NCBI GenBank assembly: GCA_036873755.1
Contig: JAVTVY010019032.1
Span: forward strand, 1 to 64,000
Length of the DNA: 64,000 nt
Direction of reading: 5' to 3'
From: Hanleya hanleyi
Taxonomy: Eukaryota; Mollusca; Polyplacophora; Lepidopleurida; Hanleyidae
The position numbers and the translations under genes were made by a program. This document shows, one piece after another, positions 1-9,611 of this stretch. How positions within the stretch are numbered: the stretch's first letter is position 1; every line of letters begins with the position of its first letter. The notes below the pieces were generated by a model. The model made no database searches, was not told where the DNA came from, and worked only from the letters and a program-made list of their open reading frames with translations.

Positions 1-1650
1 GGGGTAAATTATATGTAGCTTTTGTTGATTTTAAAAAGGCGTTTGATTTAGTTAATAGAGGTAAGCTGTTCGCCCTGTTGTCAAAATATTGCCTGCATGG
101 TAAAATACTTAATTGCCTCAAAGCTATTTATACTGAGGTCAAAGCTTGTGTGAAAAGCAATGGGGGGCTAACGGAAGAATTTCCATGTCCAATCGGTTTG
201 AGGCAAGGCTGTATTATTAGTCCCTTACTTTTTTCGATGTACATAAATCAGCTGGATACGGACATAACCGAAAATGGTAAAGATGGTGTACAACTTTTCC
301 CAGATCCGTTAGAATTATTTATGTTATTATTCGCTGACGATGTTGTTCTTTTCTCATTCACCCCGAAAGGTCTACAAAGACAACTCAATGTTTTGTATTC
401 ATATTGTGAACAATGGAAGTTATATGTAAATATCATGAAAACGAAAATAGTTGTTTTTAAAAGAGGGGGTGGTTTGAGTAAATGGGAAAAGTGGACATTT
501 GGAAACAATGTATTAAATTGTTACATCATACAAGTATCTCGGAGTAATATTTTCCAATCGAATGAACCTGATGAAGAATATACATAACGTAGCTCTTCAG
601 GGGAAACGTGCATTAACTGAAGTGTTGAAGACAATGTGGTATTTAGGTGACCTACCCTACAACGTCTTCTTTAAGCTATTTGACACCAAAATAAAACCAA
701 TTTTACTTTACGGATCGGAAATTTGGGGACACAAACAATACGTTGAGATTGAACGCGTGCAATATATGGCCTGCAAACGCTTCTTGAGAACCGGAAAAAG
801 TACACCTAATGCTATGGCTATCGGCGAGTGTGGGCGGTATCCACTCTTCTGCAATACTTCAGTGAAATGTATCAAATTCTGGCTAAAATTGGTAAACATG
901 CCGAAATTCAGATACCCAAGAAAATGTTATGAAATGTTATATTATTTAGATTGAAAAGGTAAAAATACATGGGCGTCTGATGTAAAACAGTTACTATGCA
1001 GATTTGGTTTTGGGTATGCCTGGTTCGAACAAGGAGTGGGTAATACCAATGTGTTTTTGAAAATGTTTGAGATCCGGGTAAAAGATATATGTATACAAGA
1101 TTGGGTTAGCACAATTACACATAGTAATCGTTATGTCACATATAACGAGTATAAGTATAATATTAGTATTGAATTTTATTTGACTGAACCAGCTGTATCT
1201 AGACTACGAAATGTGTTTGCTAAGGTGAGAGTTGGTACGGCAGGACTTGCGATAGATACGGGGAGATTGAGCAACACACCACGAGAGAATAGATTGTGTT
1301 CCTTGTGCGATCTCCAAGCAATAGAAGATCAATTTAATTTAATTTTTGTTTGTCCAGCTTTAGATTCACTACGTAACAAATTAATACCAGAAAAATATTT
1401 AAGGGTAAAGTCACATAATCGATTCAATACGTTAATGGCCTCAAAGAGAGAAACATTGAAAAATCTGATGTTGTATTGTGACATTGCTCTGAAAAGAAGG
1501 CATCATCTACTCCAACTAAACACGGATTAACCTGTAAAATACAGCAATGCTAACTGTATATGTGCGCACCTACTGAACATGTTGATTACTATGTATTGTA
1601 TTTGTATTCGGGCCTATGGCCTTAAGTACAATAAACGAATCATTCATTCA
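1..1650 (+). mobile_element. 5'-truncated, mutated LINE (non-LTR retrotransposon), copy A
   Basis: This is the 3' part of a LINE whose 5' end lies outside the window. Translation is open from base 3 and shows reverse transcriptase motifs in order: FVDFKKAFD (motif A) near 21-50, GLRQGCIISP near 198-227, and LLFADDVVLF (catalytic Asp pair) near 325-354. The frame shifts between about 515 and 560, continues with the thumb and C-terminal region at 562-951, meets a TGA at 952-954, and resumes at 1036-1530. The last piece carries a Cys-rich tail beginning CSLCDLQ. A long 3' UTR ends with AATAAA near 1630 and a short CATT repeat. These breaks make it an inactive copy. The clade is not certain; the tail and RT resemble CR1/L2-like invertebrate LINEs. 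Confidence 0.85.
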
Positions 1651-2692
1651 AATTCGGTGATATTGGTCCAAAACATCTCTTAGAATTATTCGACAAATTA
1701 ATCAGTCCAATACTTAATTATGGTGCAGAGGTGTGGGGGTTTGTAAATGCACCACAGATTGAACGAGTCCATTTACAGTTCTGTCCGAAAATTCTTGGTG
1801 TTAAGCAGTGTACTCAAAATGATTTTATTTATGGAGAGCTTGGACGTTGTCCAATGAACATCAATCGATACATCCTAATTGTAAAATTTTGGCTAAAAAT
1901 TATGAAATCTAGTAATACTAGCATTGTACATTGTGTATACTCAGCTTTAAGGAGGGACCTGCTACAACGGCGTAGAGTTAATTGGGCATATCTACTCAGA
2001 GACTTGCTTAGCAATTTGGGAGTTTTCTATGCTTGGGAATTTGAAACAGTTGGAAACGAAACTGTGTTTCTTTCTTTAATAAAACAGCGCATGACTGACA
2101 ATTTTGTTCAAAATTGACAGTCCCGCTTAGCTGAATCCAGTAGAGCAAGACTATATGGGAAATTTTGTGTTTATAAATTTCAGTCTTATCTGGAAAATAT
2201 ATGCGCATGGAAGCTTAGAACGGCGGTAACAAAATTAAGCACCTCCTCACACAGATTGCATATTGAAGTTGGTAGATGGAGAAAACCAGTTAAAACTCCT
2301 TTGGAAGAACGTAAATGTACACTGTGTAACGTCATCGAAGATGAATATCACTTTGTTTTGATTTGCAGTAGGTATGCAGATTATCGTGAAAAGTACATTG
2401 ATAAATACTATTGGAATAATCCTACGAGGGATAAGTTTATTAGATTACTTAGCTCTGAATGTGTGTATATTAATAGAAAGCTTGCATTGTTTGTTGATGA
2501 AGCTTTTAACCTGAGAGATGCATTGGTAGACGTAATATGACAACCTGGCGTACTTTCTCCCGCCAACGCAGTAACATAATGTACTCGTCATGTTGTGGGA
2601 TGCCTCAGAGCCGCCATCAAATGTTTGTATTGATTCTACATGTATGCTCATAGGCCGGTAGGCCTACTGCAATAAAGTTCATATCTATCTAT
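1651..2692 (+). mobile_element. 5'-truncated LINE, copy B, directly downstream of copy A
   Basis: A second LINE 3' end starts immediately after the CATT tail of copy A. Coding similarity begins at 1653 (FGDIGPKHLLELFDKLISP), matching the RT thumb region of copy A. It runs in one frame to 2540, broken by a single TGA at 2115-2117. The C-terminal piece has a CTLCNVIEDEYHFVLIC zinc-knuckle-like motif near 2310-2370, at the same place as in copy A. The 3' UTR ends with AATAAAG and a TATC repeat at about 2672-2692. The protein is clearly diverged from copy A, so this is a related family rather than a duplicate. It is inactive because it is truncated. Confidence 0.82.
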
Positions 2693-3041
2693 CATGTAAA
2701 GAACTGTGTTCATGTATGGAGGTATAAATCGGAAGGAGACACACTTTGGGGTGATGAAAGTGTTCAATGTACGATGCCGACACAGTGGGGTATATCGGAT
2801 TAACCTGAGGGCTTATAACTGGCTCGGCCATGTCTGCCGTTGATTCGGTAGCATTCGATTTCACGCGCAAGCGTGCCATGGAATTGCGTCAGTTTGCTGT
2901 CGACCTATTAAGCGTTGTGTATTCGAAGTGGCTATTGCCAATTAACCTCACGTTGCGTTAATCACCATCAGGCGATCTGAGCCATTGTCAAGCCGTATAA
3001 CTGCATGCAGTTTGTGTAAAAAGGTTTTTGAAGTTTGAAGT
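2693..3041 (+). repeat. Dispersed repeat R1, left part (copy 1)
   Basis: The stretch 2693-2913 is repeated almost exactly at 21196-21415 (same orientation) and at 31840-32060 (reverse complement). In the third copy the similarity continues through the bases matching 2914-2950 and again around 3015-3040. Copy 1 is then interrupted by the Penelope-like element. The short minus-strand reading MARLRVKSNATEST recurs in all copies, but I see no evidence that it is translated. The repeat resumes at 4834. Confidence 0.75.
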
Positions 3042-4433
3042 CTTGAAAAACAAGTACTGACAAACCTCAATTCGCAAGAAGTTCTAGCAAATCTCCAGAG
3101 TAAATTCGTCATAGTGCCAGCAGACAAAGCTCCGAATAATATAATAATCATATGTAAACATTACTATTACCAGGTGCTGGTTAAAGAATTGAGTGTAGAC
3201 ATACCTTCATCAAATACGTCTACTGACTCCCAAACTGCATTTACTCTGGAAGATTTATTTAACAATCACAAAAAGTTTCTCAGGGAAAGAGGTATTTGTC
3301 TTCCAACCAATCATAACGACATACCAAAACTATACTGGACTCCCAAAATGCATAAATCACCATACAAAGCTAGATTCATAGCTGGTTCTAGAAGCTGCAC
3401 CACCAAGCTTCTTTCAACCCTATTGACGAGGGCCCTTCAGGAGGTAAAAGCATTTTGGGAAAGGTATTGCGCCACTATTTCTAAGAACTCTGGCGTTGAA
3501 TGTATGTGGATATTGAAAAACTCAAAATGTCTTACGGAAGAACTTGATGCTAAAGGTCACATACCGTACAGACATGTATCCACATGGGATTTCTCGACTC
3601 TCTATACTACAATCCCTCATCAGGACCTTATTGACCGTCTAAGTTCATTAATAATATCTGTGTTCAAGAAAACTGATCGTAGATATATTAATGTCGGAAG
3701 CCATAAAGCATTCTTTAGCTCCACTACATACAAGAGATATCATTCATGGGATGTTTCTTTGTTTATAGAGTTGCTTGAATTTCTCATTAAAAATATCTAT
3801 GTGAAATTTGGCAACACAATATATCAGCAGCATATAGGTATTCCAATGGGTACTAATTGTGCACCCCTGTTGGCTGACCTGTATCTGTTCTCTTATGAAT
3901 ATGACTATATGCAGGCGCTTTCAAAAACCGATCCATTCAAAGCCCGTTCCTTCTCATTCACCAAACGCTATATAGACGATCTTCTCGCTGTGGATAATCG
4001 CTATATAAATGAAACAGTGAAGGATATATATCCACCTTCACTGGATTTGAAGGAAACTACAGACAACCCTACAGGCACATCATATTTAGATCTATATCTC
4101 TATAAAAATGAAGCGGGCATTCTCTCTCGTCGACTTTATGACAAAAGAGATGATTACAATTTCGACATCGTAAACTATCCCTTTCTGGACAGTAATATTC
4201 CAGTGGGACCTGCATATGGCGTATACATATCTCGCTTAGTAGCATTTGCTAGATCCTGTGTTAAATGTGACGATTTTAATCAACGTCACAAAACATTGTT
4301 GCAGAAACTTATAAAACAGGGCTATTCCACCAAACGCCTCCACTCAAAGTTTCTCAAATTTGGCGATACATATCGCATGCTGATAGCAAAATACGAACGT
4401 AGCGTGCAAGATCTATGGCATTACGTTTCGTAA
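3042..4433 (+). CDS. PLE reverse transcriptase, N-terminally truncated
   Basis: The frame is open from a TGA at 3036 to a TAA at 4431, about 463 codons with no internal stop, and coding similarity begins right at the inferred insertion edge. Motifs in order are: VPADKAPNN (variant of the DKG motif typical of PLE RTs) near 3114; KLYWTPKMHKSPYKARFIAG near 3330; WDFSTLYTTIPH (motif A Asp) near 3585; GIPMGTNCAPLLADLYL (motif B) near 3840; and RYIDDLLAV (motif C, YIDD) near 3967. The catalytic residues all look intact. The product would copy element RNA at a nick. There is no genuine start codon, so this is a truncated but otherwise undamaged fragment and probably a recent insertion. Confidence 0.85.
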   Translation, partial: LEKQVLTNLNSQEVLANLQSKFVIVPADKAPNNIIIICKHYYYQVLVKELSVDIPSSNTSTDSQTAFTLEDLFNNHKKFLRERGICLPTNHNDIPKLYWTPKMHKSPYKARFIAGSRSCTTKLLSTLLTRALQEVKAFWERYCATISKNSGVECMWILKNSKCLTEELDAKGHIPYRHVSTWDFSTLYTTIPHQDLIDRLSSLIISVFKKTDRRYINVGSHKAFFSSTTYKRYHSWDVSLFIELLEFLIKNIYVKFGNTIYQQHIGIPMGTNCAPLLADLYLFSYEYDYMQALSKTDPFKARSFSFTKRYIDDLLAVDNRYINETVKDIYPPSLDLKETTDNPTGTSYLDLYLYKNEAGILSRRLYDKRDDYNFDIVNYPFLDSNIPVGPAYGVYISRLVAFARSCVKCDDFNQRHKTLLQKLIKQGYSTKRLHSKFLKFGDTYRMLIAKYERSVQDLWHYVS

Positions 4434-4833
4434 CTTGTGTCTAATTCCGCTTAACCCGGGGCTAGGGGCCGTATGAACCCATGTACTTCAAGATCCTCAT
4501 GGTACTCATATGAACAGACACAATCAAAGCGTGACTGAGATACATCATTCTTTAGATGACGACTTTACAACGAATATTATGGATTAAGAATACTGATCAG
4601 CGATACGGATTTGATATTTTTGGAACATCATGATGTCTTGCCGGCATCATTGAAAACTGTCGACCGCTTCTCTCTTGCAGGAAACAAGCCTATGTTTATG
4701 TATACTATGATTGTCTTTTTGAATTTGGTGCTAATACTGTTATATGGAATAGGTCTTTGGATTATGGACGCGGATATTCTCTAATGGACGACGGCTGAAT
4801 TATGGATGACGGATTAGACGCTTGTAATTGGAC
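3042..4833 (+). mobile_element. Penelope-like element (PLE), 5'-truncated, with open RT frame
   Basis: The insertion is delimited by comparison with the inverted R1 copy at 31.7-31.85 kb, which lacks it. The left edge falls near 3042 and the right edge at GCTTGTAATT, 4833. The same right edge ends two other fragments, at 21997-22560 and 53719-54148. Within the element are an RT coding region (3042-4433) and about 400 nt of 3' UTR conserved in all three copies. No GIY-YIG endonuclease follows the RT. This fits PLE lineages that lack it or carry it N-terminally, as reported for Naiad-type elements; the N-terminal part is missing here. Confidence 0.8.
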
Positions 4834-6060
4834 CACTTTAATTACTTATATTTTATCAACATGAGAAGTTCCAGGATTAGAAAACATCTCCAGATTTTGT
4901 AACGGAACGTACACGTGCCCGGTTAATGATTTATGCAAGAAGTGCTTGTTCGTTAGAATATCTTTTACTTGATGACTGATTCTCAGCTTACAAATGCAAA
5001 TGAAGTTATATAATGCAATATAAAAACAAAAGCTTATAATAATCTCTTCGTGAAGTATACCGAGAAGATTGTGTACCGATATCAGATAAGTAATTCATAT
5101 TCCAAGACTTGTATATCTGCAAGATGGATTGAATTTTGATTAATATTGTAGTTTGTAGTTTCGCGGCCCATCAACTCAATGTTTTATTTTAATTTCACGG
5201 TAATTTCTTAGTTCGTTTAAGAAGTTAACAAGCGCTATATTTTAAAATAAATAAATAATAAGGCGAGAGCAGAGGGAGATATAAATAGAAGAGAAAAGAG
5301 GCGACTATGTACAATTTCGTTTGTGAGTTTTTGGTCAGGTTATACTGGTAAATATGTGTTCATTATACATTGCAATTGTAATCGCATGGATGATTCCTTT
5401 GTCTTTGTACCCCTTCGTACGCACAGGATTGAATTTAAATGAAATTAGCATGGGGTACAATTCCGCAACATGGAAACAAAAACCTTATAATAATCTCTTT
5501 GCAAAGTATACCGGGAAGATTAGGTGCAATAATCATGATAAATGACAGTTGATACAAGATTGGACAAGCAACTTATGGGATCAGGTCATGGGGTTTGAAC
5601 TTCCATGCGGATTATGTTCAAATTGATCTTTAGAGATCAAAGAATTATCAAAGGGCGGAGAATCCATGGAATTTGTCCTGGCTTGAGTAATATCTTTTTC
5701 TTGATTATAAATACTTGCAATCGCAATCTTGTAACTGCAAAACGATAACATTCAATGGGCCTGCTATAATCTCAAAAGCGACCGTTAAACGACCACACTG
5801 CCAATTGTGTATAATATTCGCGGATTACTCGCCGAGCAATCAGCTCCCATGCGGATATACACAAACGGACGTCGGGTCATTACACAATAGCTTTTTTGAA
5901 GCGTCGAATACAGAGAAAACGCCGAAGTAATGTTTAAAAAATCCCATTTTATTCCAATTGTGGTAAAGCCTCCCGGAAATGCTAAACTCGAAGATATAGA
6001 TTTGTTTACGCTTTTTAACATAAGTATAACTTTTTCCCGATTTGAAATTGGATAATCAGT
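4834..6060 (+). repeat. Dispersed repeat R1, right part (copy 1)
   Basis: After the PLE the host repeat resumes. 4834-5350 matches the reverse complement of about 31140-31760, and 5675-6047 matches the reverse complement of about 28945-29330. A phrase near 5022-5060 (TTATAATAATCTCTT then GTATACCGAGAAGATT) is repeated near 5485-5520, so the repeat has internal duplication. Part of it (about 5145-5250) also recurs in direct orientation at 47870-48000. No coding region is convincing. The gypsy LTR begins 13 bases after the similarity ends. Confidence 0.7.
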
Positions 6061-6072
6061 GCCGATATAATA

Positions 6073-7074
6073 TGACCAAGGGAAATAGTCAAGTCAGATG
6101 TCGGACTAGATGATGTTTATTCAGGAAATACTCCTATAAATATACATGTTAAATCCGACATAAATTCAGTATAAATAGGAAATCCAATCCGATTACATAA
6201 TCACATCAAAAGTACAATGAACAAATGATATCAACACGATTACATAATTGCACCACTTAAATCAGAACAGCAAACAATTCGCCCATATCCATATAGCATG
6301 CCTCAGCAATTAAATTCCATTATCACTTTAAATACAGCAATTCCAAATTCAGCCAATCCAAATATAGCACTCTAATATAATCCACCGTTACATTTAAGTT
6401 GATGAAATAAACACACCCCAATCAGCTCGGCAATTTGCCACACGGTCAACAGGTAAACTATTCAACCAACCATGACACTCCTCTGCAATAACATCGTGTA
6501 CATTTAAGTCAAGCGCCATATAACGCTACACGAAATTACAGTTTATACAATTCCACCGATACAAAGAGTGCGCACTTTACTCGAACCAGAGAGAAATGAA
6601 TATTGACTGTCTTATCACAGATATACTTATGCTTTTCAAACCACTGAACATATATAAATATCGGTACATACCAATAGCTTCTAAATCCTACGCGCCCATT
6701 AACCCCACGTCTGCACAGCAAGCCAGCTAACTGATCTGTGCCAAAACTGCTAACGGGAACACGCACCAGTCAAATGAAGCATGTTGATTGGCTATCTCCA
6801 TAGACACCAAAACCAACATATGTACAAACCTAATGTTTACAGGATATTATAATAGCATAATTTCCAGTACATAATATTACAATCAACCTCGGCTAGCTAC
6901 ACAAATATTACAGCGAATAGCCAAAGTAAATATGACAATAAGTTCACCTATTCATCACGCTGGAGAATCAATCCAACACACGTTTGGTATCACCTAGTTA
7001 CAAAATCTAGTGTTCACGCTGGAGAATCGATCATCCAAAATAACCCTAGTTACAAACAATATAACTCGGTCACA
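6073..7074 (-). repeat. 3' LTR of the gypsy element
   Basis: This matches 12591-13630 base for base over most of its 1002 nt. On the minus strand it starts TGTGACCGAG and ends CTTGGTCA, with short terminal inverted repeats TGACC/GGTCA inside the usual TG...CA ends. The adjoining interior (7075 onward) has no obvious polypurine tract on the element's strand, which is odd for an LTR element. Confidence 0.92.
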
Positions 7075-7386
7075 TGTGGTGGCAGCGGTGGATCTCATGT
7101 CCTCATGAGACGAACCCAAATACATACACTATGAAAATACACAAAAAAAAATTAAACAGACAAAACAATTTAAAAATTTAATATATACAGATTACAGTTG
7201 ACTGAACAAGCTTACAGACTACCACTAACCAACTAACCTATTCCAATTTAGTAGGAGGCGCGAGACCTTCCTGGAGAAACTTGCCCAGCGTTTCACCTAA
7301 TGTCTGCCCAAGCGTCGCTCCTAAACCCTGTATAGCTAAGGAATATTTGTCATACGTTAATTCCGATCCACTGCTTACAGACTGTG
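7075..7386 (-). other. Gypsy interior between integrase and 3' LTR
   Basis: About 310 nt of non-coding interior follow the integrase stop. I see no further gene and no clear polypurine tract. The plus strand directly beside the LTR reads TGTGGTGGCAGCGGTGG, discussed among the rejected items. Confidence 0.6.
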
Positions 7387-8823
7387 CTAAAACAGATCTA
7401 GGCAAATTGAAAGGATTAGCATACCTGCCGTACTACGAGCACTTCGTCTGGGAGGTTCCTGGCGTGTTCCACCCAGAATCGGTTCCTCCGGCAAGTCTGG
7501 TTCCACTTGAGACTCAATTATCACAAAATCATTCTCATCTGAGGAATCCCCAGACTCCCTAGAACCCACTGGTGTTCCGTCCTTAACGGAGGAACTCGGT
7601 ACACCAACTTTCGGTTTATCCACATCAGAACCCTCATTTCCTGAAAAATCCATGTCACTGCACAACAACAAATCAACGCGGTTCACTACCTTAACTAGGT
7701 CCGTTCCATCCAGTGATTTCACCTTGAATGCATTACTATCGGGTGCCACGCTATCAAATACCACATATGGAACCGGATCCCAGTGATCCTGGATCTTATT
7801 CCGGCCCACAACACGCTTGCGCAACAGCACCTTAGAGCCTAGTTTCAATAGATCTGGACGAACGCCTTTATCGTGTCGCTTCTTTCTCTCGTTTGCTTTA
7901 CGCGAGAGTCTCGCATTTGCTATTTGGTAAGCGCGCAACATTCTCTGACGGTGACTAGCAACCCAGTCCTCAACTCCATCTGGACTATCTTCATCGACCT
8001 GTAACATGTTATCAACATGTAACCTAGGATTTCTGCCGAAAAACAGAAAGAATGGCGAATATCTCGTGGACGAATGCGGGGTACAATTGTAGGCAAACGA
8101 CAGCTCAGATAGATAACGATGCCAACGCCTTTTCCGTTCCATATCGAAGGTACGGAGCAAGTCGTGCATAGTTCGATTATATCGCTCACACTGCGCATTT
8201 CCCTGCGGATGATACGGTGTCGTTTTCAACTTTTCAATGCCATACATACCACACAGTTCGTTAACCAACTTAATCTCAAAAGACCTTCCCTGATCAGAAT
8301 GTATACGTTTTGGAATACCGAGTTTTAGAAACCATTCCTGCACAAGGATCTTAGCTACTGTTAAAGCAGTTTGATTTCTAGATGGAATAGCTAAGGTAAA
8401 ATTCGAAAACACATCTGTAACTACCAGAACAGTTTCCAAACCGGAAGTTGACATTTCCAATTTAGTAAAATCAATGGCAATAGTTTCCAAGGGTTTACTA
8501 CCCAGCAAGTGACACATGAGAGCCTTGGCCTTGGGAACAGATCCCTTCGAGATTAAGCACCGCTCGCACGACTTACAGTACGCCTGAATATCACGAAACA
8601 TGTATGGCCAATAACAACGTGCCTTAACCAACGCCAGGGTTCTCTCTATCCCTTGGTGACCTGTAGCATCATGTAATTGCTTAAGCACCATTTCCCTTAA
8701 AGACATAGGTAACACTAATTGTTTCAAATCCGGACCATTCTCGGTCACAAACCGGTACAAGACACTGTCACACATTTTCAACTGATCCCACTTAGACAGC
8801 AACTTTTTAACCGGGGACGGCAA
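7387..8823 (-). CDS. Gypsy integrase (C-terminal part of Pol)
   Basis: The 478-residue frame encodes an integrase. The N-terminal zinc-binding module is visible as HDATGHQGIER, then CKSCERC (H-H-C-C). The catalytic core shows IAIDFTKL, HSDQGRSFE and NAQCERYNRT, giving the D, D and E residues. A GPY/F-like module (KIQDHWDPVPYVVFD) follows near residue 345, then an acidic, Ser-rich tail. Coding similarity extends upstream of the first Met into a stop codon near 8840 (just before YGEIRK), so the start is not a real one: this is part of a broken Pol polyprotein. The core residues look intact, but separation from RT by a stop and a frameshift makes function unlikely. Confidence 0.9.
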   Translation of the reverse strand: MPSPVKKLLSKWDQLKMCDSVLYRFVTENGPDLKQLVLPMSLREMVLKQLHDATGHQGIERTLALVKARCYWPYMFRDIQAYCKSCERCLISKGSVPKAKALMCHLLGSKPLETIAIDFTKLEMSTSGLETVLVVTDVFSNFTLAIPSRNQTALTVAKILVQEWFLKLGIPKRIHSDQGRSFEIKLVNELCGMYGIEKLKTTPYHPQGNAQCERYNRTMHDLLRTFDMERKRRWHRYLSELSFAYNCTPHSSTRYSPFFLFFGRNPRLHVDNMLQVDEDSPDGVEDWVASHRQRMLRAYQIANARLSRKANERKKRHDKGVRPDLLKLGSKVLLRKRVVGRNKIQDHWDPVPYVVFDSVAPDSNAFKVKSLDGTDLVKVVNRVDLLLCSDMDFSGNEGSDVDKPKVGVPSSSVKDGTPVGSRESGDSSDENDFVIIESQVEPDLPEEPILGGTRQEPPRRSARSTAGMLILSICLDLF

Positions 8824-8936
8824 CTTCCTAATCTCACCATACTACGGTTTTAACCCTTTCTCCAGGTATTTCAAAGCAACTGAAATGTGGGGATCTTCCA
8901 GATGTCCGAACTGGAATACATGGGTAAATAAGTACA

Positions 8937-9611
8937 CTAAGCGCCTACGTAAACGTCTTCTCTTGACATTTCTACTACACCTAGTTCAGAAATCAACTCC
9001 GCCGGCAATGACGTTGACCTAGTTTCTTCTGCTACCAATGCAACCAAATCACTACTCGTGACATTGACCTCCGAAACTGGGTTACGACTTAAAGCGTCTG
9101 GATTTAGATTCTTTTTACCAGGCCTATACTTTATCTCAAAATCGTAGTCTGCCAAATCCGCCAACCAACTCATTTCTGCTACAGTTTTCCTGGCTGACAT
9201 CACGTAACTGAGAGGGTTGTTATCCGTGAATACTTCGAACCGTGAGCCATACAGGTAATCCCTGAATTTTTTGCTAATAGCCCAATACATTGCGAGAAAC
9301 TCTAATTTCATGGAACTATAGTTTTTCATATTCCGCTCATTACGTCTGAGCTTCCGGCTGGCATACGCTATTACTACTGTTTTGCCCCCGTGAACTTGTG
9401 ACAAAACAGCACCTAATCCACACAGACTAGCATCCGTTTCTACAACGAAAGGCAGCGAGAAATCCGGGTACCCTAACACTGACGCCGACGTTAGACGTTG
9501 CTTTAGCTCGTCAACAGCGTCCTGACACTGCAGACCAACGGTCACACCAAGGCCTACTATCGCGACTAACTTTACTTTTCGTGGATTTCTTGGTCTTTTT
9601 GCCTGAACCAC
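8937..9611 (-). CDS. Gypsy RNase H domain (fragment of Pol)
   Basis: The frame carries the Ty3/gypsy RNase H: VVETDASLCGLGAVLSQ (first Asp), YSSMKLEFLAMYWAI (Glu), FEVFTDNNPLSYV (Asp), then the linker KYRPGKKNLNPDALSR. The first 30 or so residues are out-of-frame readings of the tail of RT, so the true domain starts after the frameshift between about 9540 and 9600. It ends in a stop at 8937 that interrupts the connection to integrase. Lesions at both ends indicate decay after insertion. Confidence 0.9.
   Translation of the reverse strand: MVQAKRPRNPRKVKLVAIVGLGVTVGLQCQDAVDELKQRLTSASVLGYPDFSLPFVVETDASLCGLGAVLSQVHGGKTVVIAYASRKLRRNERNMKNYSSMKLEFLAMYWAISKKFRDYLYGSRFEVFTDNNPLSYVMSARKTVAEMSWLADLADYDFEIKYRPGKKNLNPDALSRNPVSEVNVTSSDLVALVAEETRSTSLPAELISELGVVEMSREDVYVGA

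Noticed and set aside
2685..2879. MARLRVKSNATEST frame repeated in three R1 copies
   Set aside because: The copies are parts of one repeat; the third copy differs and lacks the same end, and no promoter or splice context is present.
7075..7092. TGTGGTGGCAGCGGTGG beside the LTR looks like a plus-strand primer binding site of a forward gypsy element
   Set aside because: All coding domains are on the minus strand, and a better PBS (tRNA-Ser type) lies at the other LTR. I treat it as coincidence or a relic.
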